A DNA stretch of 64,000 bases, from NCBI RefSeq assembly GCF_018310535.1, contig NZ_CP074102.1, positions 8,742,001 through 8,806,000 of the forward strand. The letters are read 5' to 3'. Shown piece after piece: positions 33,083 to 42,405 of this stretch; the first letter of the stretch is position 1; each line of letters begins with the position of its first letter. Below the pieces are notes generated by a model. The model worked only from the letters and a program-made list of their open reading frames with translations. It had not been told where the DNA came from and made no database searches. The position numbers and the translations under genes were made by a program. Source of the DNA: Streptomyces mirabilis. GTDB lineage: Bacteria; Actinomycetota; Actinomycetes; Streptomycetales; Streptomycetaceae.

Positions 33083-34900
33083 GTGGCTCTCTTCCCCGCC
33101 CTGCGTCTCCAGCGCACTCCTCGGTCGCGGAGGCGCATTACCGTCGGGTTGCTGGCGCTCGTCGCCGGCGCCCTGCCGAATGTATCGGCCGACGCCGCCG
33201 CTTCGCCCTCCGGATCGGTCAGCGACACAGCGCCCACGACCACGTGGAGCGCCGGTCCCTTCGTCGTCCCCAACGTCTCGGGCACCTCCGGGACGGTGAG
33301 CTGCGGGAATCCGCAACTCTGCGACGACTACGCTCTGAAGGTGTCCGTGCCTGCGGGCTACGACGCTGGTCACAGCCTGCGCATCGACATCAAGTGGCCC
33401 GACAGCGCGGCCGACTTCGACGTCTACGTCCTCGACGCGAACGGCCGCGAGGTGGCCGCCTCGGCGTCCTCCAGCGACCCCGAGACCGTGCTGCTTCCGG
33501 CGCTGACGGCGTCGTACACCGTGCGCGTGGTGCCGTACGGACCGCTCGGCGACAGCTTCACCGGCACCGCTAGCCTGATTGCCGACCCGGCCGATCCGCC
33601 GCCGAGCACGGCCGTCCCACCGACGTACGCCAACTCGGCGGCGCCCGACGGCATCAAGGACGCGCACAATGCCGGTGAACCCTCGATCGGCGTGAACCGC
33701 GCGAGTGGCGCCGCGATGTTCCAGGCGCATACCTCGACGCTCAAGGTCACCTACGACGGCGCCGGCGCCGGCACCTGGCAGGACAAGAGCGCCAACGCGG
33801 GCAACGGCTGTCCCCAGGGCAGCAGCACCAGCCTCGACCCGATCCTGTTCACCGACCCGGCCACCCACCGCACCTTCGAGTCGCAGCTCGCCGGAAAGAC
33901 CGCCCTGACCTGCTACACCGACGACGACGGCCAGACGTGGACGCCGACAGGCGGCTCGGGCATCAACTCCGGTGTGGACCACCAGACCATCGGTGGCGGC
34001 CCCTTCACCACGGGCGGACCTGGCGCCCTCACGGCATACCCGAACGCCGTCTACTACTGCTCGCAGGACATTGCCGACGCCTCCTGCGCGGTCAGCCGGG
34101 ACGGCGGTCTGACGTACGGGCCCGCCGTTCCGATGTACTCGCTGCTGGACTGCGGCGGCCTGCACGGGCATGTGAAGGTCGCCCCGGACGGCACGGTGTA
34201 CGTGCCCAACAAGGGCTGCGGCGGCAACCAGGCTGTGGCCGTGTCCGAGGACAACGGGCTGACGTGGACCGTCCGCAAGAACCCCTCCAGCACCCCCGGT
34301 GACTCCGACCCGAGCGTGGGAATCGGCGCCGGCGGGACTGTGTACATGGGATACCAGAACAGCGACGGCACCGCGCGGATCGCCGTCAGCCACGACAAGG
34401 GCAAGACGTGGCTGTACGACCAGAACGTCGGCGCGTCCCTCGGCATCAAGAACATCGTCTTCCCCGCCGTGACCGCGGGCGACGACAACCGCGCCGCCTT
34501 CGCCTTCCTGGGCACCACCACAGGCGGCAACTACCAGGACACGGCCAACTTCAAGGGCGTCTGGCACCTGTACGTGGCCACCACCTACGACGGCGGCCAG
34601 TCCTGGGTCACCGTCGACGCCACCCCCACCGACCCGGTACAGAAGGGCTCGATCTGCACCGGCGGCACCACCTGCGGCCAGGACCGCAACCTCCTGGACT
34701 TCAACGACGTCACCCTCGACGCCCAGGGCCGCGTGCTCGCCGCCTACGCCGACGGCTGCACCGGCAGCTGCGCGACCGGCGGCGCGCAGAACTACGACGC
34801 ACTGGCCACCATCTCCCGCCAGTCATCCGGCAACACGCTGTACGGCGCGTATGACGCCGTGGTCCGCGGCGCACACAACAAGCCCAAAGGAGGCCAGTAA
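33083..34900 (+). CDS. Secreted Asp-box (sialidase-fold) protein
   Basis: 605-residue exported protein. A signal sequence (RRITVGLLALVAGALPNVSA) precedes a beta-sandwich-like region (residues about 60-160, DVYVLDANGREVAAS) and a beta-propeller with five BNR/Asp-box repeats: YTDDDGQTW, VSRDGGLTY, VSEDNGLTW, VSHDKGKTW and TTYDGGQSW. Asp-boxes mark sialidases and other secreted glycan-binding or hydrolytic propellers; the sialidase Arg triad cannot be confirmed, so the substrate is open. GTG 33083 follows GAGGT. A lipoprotein gene starts directly after its stop. Confidence 0.85.
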   Translation: MALFPALRLQRTPRSRRRITVGLLALVAGALPNVSADAAASPSGSVSDTAPTTTWSAGPFVVPNVSGTSGTVSCGNPQLCDDYALKVSVPAGYDAGHSLRIDIKWPDSAADFDVYVLDANGREVAASASSSDPETVLLPALTASYTVRVVPYGPLGDSFTGTASLIADPADPPPSTAVPPTYANSAAPDGIKDAHNAGEPSIGVNRASGAAMFQAHTSTLKVTYDGAGAGTWQDKSANAGNGCPQGSSTSLDPILFTDPATHRTFESQLAGKTALTCYTDDDGQTWTPTGGSGINSGVDHQTIGGGPFTTGGPGALTAYPNAVYYCSQDIADASCAVSRDGGLTYGPAVPMYSLLDCGGLHGHVKVAPDGTVYVPNKGCGGNQAVAVSEDNGLTWTVRKNPSSTPGDSDPSVGIGAGGTVYMGYQNSDGTARIAVSHDKGKTWLYDQNVGASLGIKNIVFPAVTAGDDNRAAFAFLGTTTGGNYQDTANFKGVWHLYVATTYDGGQSWVTVDATPTDPVQKGSICTGGTTCGQDRNLLDFNDVTLDAQGRVLAAYADGCTGSCATGGAQNYDALATISRQSSGNTLYGAYDAVVRGAHNKPKGGQ

Positions 34901-35404
34901 GTGAAGTCTCTCCTCCCCGCTGCCGCATCGGCCGGCGTCCTCCTCAGCCTGGCCGCTGTCACCGGATGCTCGGCGACGACCAAGCACGCCGAACCCGAGA
35001 GACAGACGCGGTATGCGGCCGTGCAAGGAGAAGATCCGTCTGCCGCGAAGGCGGCCGACACCGCGCCCCGCGGCTGTGCCACCGCCGCCTCACTGCCGCT
35101 TCCCAAGGACTTCCCGGCGACCCTGCCGGTGCCCGACGACGCGGTCGTCACCTCGGTGCAGCATCGCACCGGTAGCCGGCTCATCGTTGCCACAGTCGTA
35201 CGGGGCGGCTTTAACTCCGCGCTGACCTTCCTGCACAAGCAGCTCCCCAAGGCCGGATACACCCTGAAGGAGGGCGAGGTGGAAGAGGACGACGCCGAGT
35301 CGAACTTCTCCTCCGCGACCGTCAACGGCCGCTGGACCCTGCAAAAGATGCCTGATTGCGAGGGAGGGGTCTACCTGACGTACCTGACGTCCACCGTCTC
35401 CTGA
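34901..35404 (+). CDS. Lipoprotein, unknown function
   Basis: 167 residues with a lipobox at about 20-23 (LAAVTGCSATT; the Cys would be lipidated). The mature domain (ATLPVPDDAVVTSVQHRTGS, FLHKQLPKAGYTLKEGEVEE) has two further Cys that may pair. The GTG start immediately follows the stop of the Asp-box gene and AAAGGAGG lies in that gene's end, so the two are translationally coupled and probably work together at the cell surface. Confidence 0.8.
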   Translation: MKSLLPAAASAGVLLSLAAVTGCSATTKHAEPERQTRYAAVQGEDPSAAKAADTAPRGCATAASLPLPKDFPATLPVPDDAVVTSVQHRTGSRLIVATVVRGGFNSALTFLHKQLPKAGYTLKEGEVEEDDAESNFSSATVNGRWTLQKMPDCEGGVYLTYLTSTVS

Positions 35405-35482
35405 GCTTGGTCAGACCGGCGCCACTTGTTGACCAGGTGGAACTGCGAGTGGCCACCTGCACGCGGGCCGCGGAGGACGACG

Positions 35483-35880
35483 GTGAACCGGCGCCTCGGG
35501 CAGGGCGACGCTGAAGCGCTGATGCAGCGTGCCGTCGACCATCACGGCGCCGACGACGACAGCGCTGAACCGTACGACGAGGTCACCGACCCGTGCACGG
35601 GCACCGTCCGGTTGAGTGCCCGGCCATGCGATACGTGCGCCTTCCGCCCGGGCAACCTCATGGACCTGTAGCCAGGCCGGGTCGCGAACATGGCCACCCG
35701 GGCGCGGCAAGCCGACAGGCACGTGGTGTGCCACGCAACCCTGGGAACCGACGCCCCGGCGAACTGCCGGGGCGTCGCCGACAGCCCCGATCGGGGCCAC
35801 AGCCTCGCCCTACGCCTGGCCCGCGCGCTCGGCACACTGCGGTCAGCGTCTCGCCACCTCAGCCCCGATCCGCACACGAC
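35483..35880 (+). pseudogene. Cys-rich hypothetical protein interrupted by an amber codon
   Basis: From a GTG after GGAGGACGACG: EVTDPCTGTVRLSARPCDTC, FRPGNLMDL, then TAG (35669-35671), then in frame PGRVANMATRARQADRHVVC and NCRGVADSPDRGHSLALRLA. The Cys pattern on both sides belongs to one conserved Streptomyces/phage-type protein, so the stop is a mutation. A terminator overlaps the end. Confidence 0.6.
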
Positions 35881-35924
35881 GGTGCCCCCGTACTCGTCAC
35901 CCGGACGAGCACGGGGGCACCGTC
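35878..35924. terminator. Long bidirectional hairpin
   Basis: GACGGTGCCCCCGT (35878-35891) pairs exactly with ACGGGGGCACCGTC (35911-35924). An inner CTCGTC/GACGAG pair extends the stem. Lies between convergent genes. Confidence 0.85.
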
Positions 35925-35938
35925 ATGCCCTGCGGACG

Positions 35939-36637
35939 TCAGCCCCGGGAGGCCCTACGACGCCGCAGCACCAGGTAACCGCCCGCGGCCACCATCGCCG
36001 CCGCGGCGCCCGACAGCAGGCCCACCGGGGCGCTGCTGCCGGTCTCGGCCAGATCGCCGCTGCCGGCCTGCGCGGACGAGGAGGCGTCGGCCGACGGGGC
36101 GGCCCCGCCCTCGCCGGACGACGCACTCGGCGAGGCCGTCGCACCTGCCGAGCCCGAAGGCAAGGACGACGCCGACGACGTGGGCGACACGGATGTGGAC
36201 GGCGTCGTACCGCCACCACCGCCCTGTGAGTCCTTGCAGTCGGTCCAGAACACCTTGTGCTTAGCGGCGCCCTTCTCGCCGTCGAAGTTCCAGAACAGCT
36301 TGTAGTGCCCGTCGGGCAGCGACAGGTCATCCGTACGGCCGTGACCCTGGCCGTCCTGGGTGATGGCGCCGGACTTCACGGTCTCGCCCTTGGTGGCGGC
36401 GGTAGGAGCCCAGGCCTCGATGTGCCAGTCGACCTGCTGGACCGCGTCGAAGCCGAAGGCGTCGAGGTAGAACGTGCAGACGTGGGGCTCGTTGCGGCGC
36501 AGCTCCTCGCCTGTCTTGGCGTCGTGGATCTTCACTGTGCCGTTGTCACCGGGAGCGGTGGCGTGCGCGGCCGGCGCAAGGAGCAGCACGGCCGAGGCGC
36601 CGGCGGTCAGCGCGCCGGCGCGGATGAGGGTACGCAT
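35939..36637 (-). CDS. Cell-wall anchored protein with LAETG sortase motif
   Basis: 232 residues. Signal peptide 1-27 (MRTLIRAGALTAGASAVLLL...AHA), a folded domain of about 110 residues with two Cys (EPHVCTFYLDAFGFDAVQQV; KVFWTDCKD), a Ser/Thr/Pro/Gly-rich stalk, and a C-terminal sorting signal: LAETG, hydrophobic helix, RRRRASRG. LAXTG is the motif used by class E sortases of Streptomyces, as for chaplins. It is displayed on the wall; ligand unknown. Confidence 0.9.
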   Translation of the reverse strand: MRTLIRAGALTAGASAVLLLAPAAHATAPGDNGTVKIHDAKTGEELRRNEPHVCTFYLDAFGFDAVQQVDWHIEAWAPTAATKGETVKSGAITQDGQGHGRTDDLSLPDGHYKLFWNFDGEKGAAKHKVFWTDCKDSQGGGGGTTPSTSVSPTSSASSLPSGSAGATASPSASSGEGGAAPSADASSSAQAGSGDLAETGSSAPVGLLSGAAAAMVAAGGYLVLRRRRASRG

Positions 36638-36855
36638 GGGGCAGGTCCATCTTCAAGATACGAATGGGAAGATGTGGAGGGGGCAGCCCAGCATCCAGCC
36701 CGGCCCGACGACGGATCAAGCACGAACAGACAACGAACAGACCTATCACCGACGTGGGAGCCCTCCCCGGGACCCCGCGGGCGTCCGGCCGGGTGTGGAG
36801 GCGCCATCTCGGCGCCTCGCGCTCAACTGGGCATGCCGGCTGCTATGCCCGTCTA

Positions 36856-37949
36856 GGGCGTGTTCTGAGTTGAGATCACGGGAGGGCTGGCAGGCTGCGT
36901 AACCAGAGGATGGATCCGCGCAGGTGGAGTCCTGCGGCGTAGCTCTCGGGTGTCTTGTCGTACCGGCTGGCCAGTCCCCGCCATTCCTTGAACTTGTTGA
37001 TGGCGCGCTCGACCGTGTTGCGATCTTTGTAGAGCGTGGCGTCGTGGCTGACCGGGCGGCCGCCGGAACGTCCCTTCTTCCTGCGGTTGGCGGCCTGGTC
37101 GGTCTTTTCCGGGATCACTGCCTTGATGTTGCGTCTGTGCAGGTGGGCGCGGTTGGCGCGGGAGGAGTACGCCTTGTCTCCGGCGACCGCGTCCGGCCGT
37201 GTCCTGGGGCGGCCGACCGGGACGCGCACCTTGATCTTCTTGAGGACCGGGATGAAGCGCGGGCTGTCCGCGGACTGCCCGGGGGTGAGGATGATGGCCA
37301 GCGGGCGGCAGCGTCGCTCGACGGCGAGGTGGACCTTGCTGGTGAGCCCGCCCCGGGAGCGGCCCAGTTCGGCGGCCCGCAGTCGGGCCCTGCGGCGTCG
37401 GCGCACGGCGCGGCGCTGTTCCCGCTCGGGGTCCTCCCTGTCCGCGGACCCCTCACCTACGGGGTTGTTTTGCCCCTTTGCTGCAGCCCCTTTTCTTCCG
37501 CCACGGCCTTCTCCAGGTCCTCAAGGAGCTCCGGGTCGACGACCATGCCCGCCGCGTGGTGATGCGCGCGGGCAACGGTCGAGTCCACGCTGACCAGGCT
37601 GAGATCGACATCGTCGCGGGCCGCCGCCTCGGCGATCATCGTTTCCATGAGGGCCTGGAAGACTTCGCCATGCGCCCACATCCGGAACCGGTCGTAGATC
37701 GTCGACCAGGAGCCGTAGCTCTCCGGCACATCCCGCCAGGGGCTGCCGGTGCGGAACCGCCACATCACCGCGTTGAAGTAGCTGCGCAGGTCAGGGATCG
37801 GTCCGAACGCCCCCAGCGGCAGGTGCGGCTCGATCAACTCCCACTCGGCATCGGTCAGATCACCACGAGTCACGCGACCGGTCTACCGCAGCCAGCGCCC
37901 TCCTGAAGCGGGAATGACCGATCCCGTGATCTCAACTCAGAACAGGCCC
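36856..37949 (-). mobile_element. IS5-family (IS427 group) element, intact
   Basis: Inverted repeats of at least 26 bp begin GGGCGTGTTCTGAGTTGAGA and GGGCCTGTTCTGAGTTGAGA with a single mismatch. TA is duplicated at 36854-36855 and 37950-37951. Length 1094 bp. Confidence 0.92.
36876..37873 (-). CDS. IS5-family transposase, -1 frameshift, intact
   Basis: First frame 37873-37457 (LTDAEWELIEPHLPLGAFGP ... SVDSTVARAHHHAAG). A slippery A-AAA-GGG (GAAGAAAAGGGG, near 37490) allows a -1 shift into an open second frame ending at 36876 (RSRGGLTSKVHLAVERR; RPDAVAGDKAYSSRANRAHL; ERAINKFKEWRGLASRYDKT). The joined protein of about 330 residues has no internal stop, so this copy may be the active source for related copies in the window. 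Its right inverted repeat supplies the final G of the stop codon of the gene at 37949. Confidence 0.9.
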
Positions 37950-38269
37950 TAGTCGGCCTCGCCGTCTTTCACCAGGACGATGAGGTCGCCGTTAGGTGTC
38001 CCCATGACCGGGTATCCCAGGGAGGTCATCAAACCCGAGACGGCAGCCTGCACCGCAACCTGCATGCCGCCCCTGCAATCACCGCCAGACTGGTCAGCAG
38101 CCAGCGCAGCGAATCCGTCAGACGTCGCCCAGGCGACCAGCACCCCGGCAGGGGTCCCACTGACCTGGAGACCGGTCATCCGGCGATCTACTCCGCCGAC
38201 CACCTCAAATCCCGCCTGGTTCAGAGCATGCCGAACCCGCGCGACAAGCTCATCCACCTCACACGACAC
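37949..38269 (-). CDS. Small hypothetical protein, 3' end at IS5 border
   Basis: 106 residues from a GTG (VSCEVDELVARVRHALNQAG; AALAADQSGGDCRGGMQVAV; GYPVMGTPNGDLIVLV). No signal peptide. The family is not recognised. Its stop TAG consists of the IS5 target TA plus the first G of the element. Joining the flanks without the IS gives the same GAC-TAG, so the gene survived insertion intact. Confidence 0.5.
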   Translation of the reverse strand: MSCEVDELVARVRHALNQAGFEVVGGVDRRMTGLQVSGTPAGVLVAWATSDGFAALAADQSGGDCRGGMQVAVQAAVSGLMTSLGYPVMGTPNGDLIVLVKDGEAD

Positions 38270-38437
38270 ATTCCTCGTTTGCCCGCAGCCGGGCCCTTCA
38301 CACCCACGCGCGCGGGGGACTTTGAGAAGCCGTTGTCTTTCCGAGCTTGAGGACTGCATTTCCGCTGGTCAGGCATGGGGGCGGCGGTTCCGTTGCAGTG
38401 GTGACCTGTTGTGTCGTCGCTCCAGTGGAGGTCAGGA

Positions 38438-38983
38438 ATGCCGTCGGTCGTTGGACTGCTGGAACAGCGCGAGTGCGCCGCTCGCCGTCGTGTGGACGAA
38501 CTGCGGGAGGAGGCCGATCGGATCCAGGCCGAGTTGTCCGTGGCCGAGCACGATTGGAACGAGTGGGTCATCGCTCGCTTGCGTGTCCGCGAGGTACTGG
38601 CCCCAGGCGAGGGTGACGTCGCCGGTCCTGATATCGCTTTGGACCTGCCGAATGGCGGTGAACAGCCGTTGCCCGCAGGGGCTTTGGAACCAGCGAAGTC
38701 GAAGTCGATGGTGCCGATGTGGCGTGCGGGGCTGGCCTGGTCGGCGCTGTCGGTGGACTACCAACGCATCCTGCGAGTCCTTGCCGACCGCGACCGACTT
38801 GGTCAGGGTTCGCTTTCCTGCCAGGAGATGGCCGTCTGCTTCGGCCTGGAGGTCGTGCCGGCAAAGGTGGAAGCGTTGCGGTCGAAGGCGAAGCGGATGG
38901 TGGCCCGGGGGTGGCTGGTCGAGCCGGTGCCGGGTCGGTTCACGCTCTCGCAGGCCGTGGCCGGACAAGGCGAGGGACTGTGA
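38438..38983 (+). CDS. Conserved Streptomyces protein with coiled coil and winged helix
   Basis: 181 residues. An N-terminal coiled coil (VVGLLEQRECAARRRVDELREEADRIQAEL) is followed by a C-terminal winged-helix-like part (MAVCFGLEVVPAKVEALRSK, then KRMVARGWLVEPVPGRFTL). Proteins of this type recur in Streptomyces genomes beside insertion sequences, and a role in DNA binding is inferred. GGAGGTCAGGA precedes ATG 38438. It stands between an IS5 element and a convergent small gene. Confidence 0.7.
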   Translation: MPSVVGLLEQRECAARRRVDELREEADRIQAELSVAEHDWNEWVIARLRVREVLAPGEGDVAGPDIALDLPNGGEQPLPAGALEPAKSKSMVPMWRAGLAWSALSVDYQRILRVLADRDRLGQGSLSCQEMAVCFGLEVVPAKVEALRSKAKRMVARGWLVEPVPGRFTLSQAVAGQGEGL

Positions 38984-38992
38984 ACGGCGACC

Positions 38993-39337
38993 TCAGACCC
39001 GCAGGGTTTCTCCCTGGGGGTCGTAGCAGACGAGCCCGTGCTCGCGTGCCAGGGCAGCCGCATACTCGGAGACTTCCTCCGCTCTGCTATAGGACATGAG
39101 CAGATAGACGATCGGGCCCGATGCCTCGCCCATGACGGGCGGTGACGCCCAGGGACTGCCGGCGACATCATCTGGATACCGCTCGACGAGTGCCTCGACA
39201 TAGGTCTCGATGCGCGGCGAGAGCTCGGCGATCACGTCTTCAGAATCGAGGTAGCGCTCGTAAAGCGCGTCGAAGACAGCGCCGGCTTCGTCGCCGCGCG
39301 GCAGCTCTCCATCCCACACGGCCAGGTCGTAGCTCAT
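38993..39337 (-). CDS. Small acidic hypothetical protein
   Basis: 114 residues (MSYDLAVWDGELPRGDEAGA; YLDSEDVIAELSPRIETYVE; GPIVYLLMSYSRAEEVSEYA). Acidic, no signal peptide, one conserved-looking Trp near the N-terminus. Proteins of this kind are common in Streptomyces and resemble immunity-type proteins in size and charge, but there is no adjacent toxin. It is convergent with the gene at 38438 (9-bp gap). Confidence 0.6.
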   Translation of the reverse strand: MSYDLAVWDGELPRGDEAGAVFDALYERYLDSEDVIAELSPRIETYVEALVERYPDDVAGSPWASPPVMGEASGPIVYLLMSYSRAEEVSEYAAALAREHGLVCYDPQGETLRV

Positions 39338-39396
39338 GTGCGAATGATCTCAGGTGCCCACCTGGCCTGTGCCAAAAGCCCCGGCGCCGGAGGGGT

Positions 39397-40314
39397 TCAC
39401 ACCCGCGAGGGGCGTGGCCGGGCAAGGCGGCGGGTCATGAGCAGGGTCATCGACCAGTAGATCATCGCTTCGGCGCTGGAGGTGCGGCGCTCGAAGTCAC
39501 GCACCAGGCGGCGGGTGCGCATCAGGTGGGCGAAGAACCGCTCGACGATCCACCGCTTGGGCAGGACCACGAAACCGCGCATGTCGTCACTGCGTTTGAC
39601 GACCGCGATGACCAGAGCAAGCGCGGTCAGGCAGCGCTTGATCAGGCTGCCGGTGTAGCCGCCATCAGCCCAGACCAGCTCCAACCGATGGTGCGCGTCG
39701 ACGACCCGCGCGAGCAGGGTCTGCGCGGCGGCGCGGTCGCCGGTGTCCGCGGGGGTGACCTGCACGGCGAGTAGCAGGCCGAGGGTGTCAACGACGGCGT
39801 GGCGCTTGCGGCCGTTGATCAGCTTTCCGCCGTCGAAGCCGCGGCTGTCGGCGCCGACGACTGCGTCCGCCTTGACCGACTGGGAGTCGATCACGCCCGC
39901 GCTCGGCTCCGGATCCCGGCCCGCCTTTTCGCGGACCCTGCCGCGCAGCCGGTCGTGGAACTCGGTGACCAGGCCGTGGTCGCGCCAGCGGCGGAAGAAG
40001 GCGTAGACCCGGTCCCACGGCGGGAAATCGGACGGCATCGCCCGCCATTTGGTTCCGTTGTCGACCAGGTAGCGCACCGCGTCCAACATCGCCCGGTGGC
40101 AGTACGCCTCCGGCTGGCCGCCGCGTCCCTGCAGCCAGCCCGGCACCGGCAGCAGCGGACGGACTACGGCCCACTCCGCGTCCGTCATGTCAGTGGGATA
40201 GCGCCGCTCGCGCGTGCCGTTGTCCGCGGCGTTCCCGAACCGGTGCGCGAGGCAGTCACACGACGGGGTGACCGAACTGGACCCGACTGGCCCGAGGGCG
40301 TACAAATGCGGCAA
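39397..40314 (-). CDS. IS5-family transposase, single frame
   Basis: Up to 305 residues; the conserved part starts at RRYPTDMTDAEWAVVRPLLP, so the first 40 residues may be over-called. DDE residues are seen in VIDSQSVKADAVVGADSRGF (Asp), ELVWADGGYTGSLIKRCL (Asp) and PKRWIVERFFAHLMRTRRLV (Glu). Unlike the IS427-type copies it needs no frameshift. It appears intact; the exact inverted repeats were not identified. Confidence 0.88.
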   Translation of the reverse strand: MPHLYALGPVGSSSVTPSCDCLAHRFGNAADNGTRERRYPTDMTDAEWAVVRPLLPVPGWLQGRGGQPEAYCHRAMLDAVRYLVDNGTKWRAMPSDFPPWDRVYAFFRRWRDHGLVTEFHDRLRGRVREKAGRDPEPSAGVIDSQSVKADAVVGADSRGFDGGKLINGRKRHAVVDTLGLLLAVQVTPADTGDRAAAQTLLARVVDAHHRLELVWADGGYTGSLIKRCLTALALVIAVVKRSDDMRGFVVLPKRWIVERFFAHLMRTRRLVRDFERRTSSAEAMIYWSMTLLMTRRLARPRPSRV

Positions 40315-40527
40315 CAGGGCTCCCTGGACAGCTTGTTGGCGTAGACACCCACCCAGCTACCAAGGGGCCCTGTTCTCCATGCCCGACACTCGCCGCGATC
40401 ACCCGAACGAGACTCCCGTTCGACCAACACCGCTCAAGATCGGAACGACAACAGCCACTGAGGTTCCCCCGAGATGCGGAGTGTGTTGACAGAGGGTCAG
40501 ATGGGACTCATGAGAGGAACATCGACC

Positions 40528-40836
40528 ATGGCTGCCCCCAGGAAGTACTCGCTGGAGTTGCGTGAGCGTGCGGTGCGGATATACCGCACCGCCGAACCGA
40601 AGCCCCAAATCAAGAAGCTCGCCGTCGACCTCGGCGTGCATCCGGAGGCGCTGCGCGGCTGGATCCGCCAGGCCGAGGCGGACGCCGGCGAGCGGGATGA
40701 TCGGCTGACCACCGATGAACGCGCCGAACTTGCCGCGCTGCGCAAGGAGAACATCCAGCTCAAGCGGGCAAACGAGGTCCTGCGGACGGCCTCGGCGTTT
40801 TTCGCGGCGCAGCTCGACCCGACCCGGCCCAGGTGA
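40528..40836 (+). CDS. IS3-family transposase OrfA
   Basis: 102-residue DNA-binding subunit: HTH (KYSLELRERAVRIYR, DLGVHPEALRGWIRQ) and a leucine-zipper segment (LAALRKENIQLKRANEVLRT) that mediates dimerisation with OrfAB. ATG 40528 starts the conserved part. It overlaps OrfB by 4 bp (GTGA), and a -1 frameshift before the stop would give the OrfAB fusion transposase. Confidence 0.9.
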   Translation: MAAPRKYSLELRERAVRIYRTAEPKPQIKKLAVDLGVHPEALRGWIRQAEADAGERDDRLTTDERAELAALRKENIQLKRANEVLRTASAFFAAQLDPTRPR

Positions 40837-41750
40837 CGGCGCTCGTTGACGAGCACCCGCACCTGGGGGTCGAGTGCGTACTCCGGGAACTCTCCATCGC
40901 CTCCTCGACGTACTACCGCTGGCGTCGTGCCGAGCGCGAGCCGTGCGAACGCCGGCGCCGGGACGTGGAACTCACCGGGCAGATCAAGGAGATCCACGCC
41001 GACTCGGGCGGGATCTACGGCTCGCCGCGCGTGCACGCCGTGCTCAAGCGCGAGGGCGTCCGCGTGGGCCGCAAACGGGTCGAGCGCCTGATGCGCGAGG
41101 CCGACATTGCGGGCATCAGCCCCCGCCGAAGCGGCTTCACACGCCGCGATCCCAAGGCCACACTCGCCCCGGATCTGGTCGAGCGGGACTTCACCGCATC
41201 CGCGCCGAACCGGCTGTGGGTCACCGACCTCACCATGATCACCACCGGTGAGGGGCCCTTGTGGCTGTCCGCGATCCGGGACGCGTTCTCCCGCCGGGTG
41301 GTCGCCTGGGAAACCTCCGCCCGCGCGGACGCCGACCTGGTCCTGACCACCCTCGAGTACGCCCTTGCGAGCCGGGAAGTCGAACCGGGCAAGCTGGTCC
41401 ACCATGCCGATCACGGCTGTCAATACACATCCGTGAAGCTCACAACTCGGCTACTACGAGCGGGAGTTGAAGCATCCATGGGCTCGGTCGGGGACAGTTA
41501 CGACAACGCTCTCGCGGAGAACCTGTGGATGATCATCAAGACGGAGTGCATCCGCGGCCGCGTCTTCGCCACCCGGGCCGAGGCGAATCTCGCGCTCTTC
41601 GAGTACATCGACGGCTTCTATAACTCCCGGCGCATCCAGAAGCGGCTCGGCTACCTCAGTCCGGTCGAGTTCGAGGAGAAGCGCTACGCCGACCAGGCAA
41701 CGGCCGAACGAACGAACCTGAAACGCCGTCAACCCGCCCTGACCAGCTGA
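40833..41750 (+). CDS. IS3-family transposase OrfB (integrase core)
   Basis: 305 residues. N-terminal HTH_21-like part (YRWRRAEREP, SGGIYGSPRVHAVLKREGVR), then the rve integrase core with the DDE triad: Asp in RLWVTDLTMI, Asp in VHHADHGCQYTS and Glu in DNALAENLWMIIKTE. The ending YNSRRIQKRLGYLSPVEFEE is typical of IS3. No defects are seen, so the element is probably active. Confidence 0.93.
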   Translation: MTALVDEHPHLGVECVLRELSIASSTYYRWRRAEREPCERRRRDVELTGQIKEIHADSGGIYGSPRVHAVLKREGVRVGRKRVERLMREADIAGISPRRSGFTRRDPKATLAPDLVERDFTASAPNRLWVTDLTMITTGEGPLWLSAIRDAFSRRVVAWETSARADADLVLTTLEYALASREVEPGKLVHHADHGCQYTSVKLTTRLLRAGVEASMGSVGDSYDNALAENLWMIIKTECIRGRVFATRAEANLALFEYIDGFYNSRRIQKRLGYLSPVEFEEKRYADQATAERTNLKRRQPALTS

Positions 41751-41781
41751 TCAGCACCTCCCGCACACCGGGGGAACCTCA

Positions 41782-42153
41782 CTTCGTGGACGATCTGTAA
41801 GGCTCGCGAGGTCAGCACCACACAGATGTGTTGACCTCATGGTGGCGGGCGATCACCCGTGACACTTGAAACCCACGTTGTGCTGGAGAAAGTGACCCCC
41901 CGAACGTGGGGCGGGCCGCCTGCCCCCCAGGGGAGGTACGCGGGCGGCATCGTGCAGGGGCAGGGCCGTCCCCGTCCCCGTGACGGGTCTGCCCCTGCAC
42001 GTCTCTCCCGGAGAACGGGGCAACCCGTCTCATGCACTGCCAACCGCCTTGGCCTGGCGAGTGCGCCTGCGCCCCGATGCGGTACAGCAGCGAAGTACAG
42101 CACTCCACCGACCGTCATCGGCCGATCCTCACTTTCAAAGCCGGCCCGAGCCT
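41782..42153. other. Intergenic, no supported gene
   Basis: Short peptide stretches on the minus strand (for example VTFSSTTWVSSVTGD) may be debris of another transposon, but nothing can be assigned. Confidence 0.3.
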
Positions 42154-42291
42154 CTATGACCCCCGATGGCCGATCCACATACAGTCGCCGACCCGGCCGA
42201 TAGAGCGGTCACCGCGTTGAAACGGCTCGACGACCTCTGCCTTGAACTCCGGCCTAAACGAGCGGCGAGGACGCGGCTTCTTCTTCCCCAT
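42154..42291 (-). pseudogene. IS3-type OrfA, N-terminal fragment
   Basis: MGKKKPRPRRSFRPEFKAEV, then VEPFQRGDRSIGRV matches the start of IS3 OrfA proteins (SFxPEFKAEIV). It ends at an early stop after about 45 residues. The rest of the element is absent. Confidence 0.55.
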
Positions 42292-42405
42292 GCTCTCCAT
42301 CCTCTGAATCTTCGCAGGGAATCCCGGACTTCAGGCCGGGCGGGAATGCGATCCTCGGTCCGGAGGCGCGAAGCGCCGGAGTTCTCTGCGCCTGCGGGGT
42401 GACGG

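Larger units (their letters stand above)
40459..41781 (+). mobile_element. IS3-family element, intact
   Basis: Inverted repeats TGAGGTTCCCCCG at 40459-40471 and its complement at 41769-41781, ending in the usual TG/CA. Contains OrfA and OrfB. No clear target duplication. Confidence 0.88.

Noticed and set aside
33062..34567. 501-codon minus-strand frame
   Set aside because: Antisense of the Asp-box protein, which has a signal peptide and five Asp-boxes.
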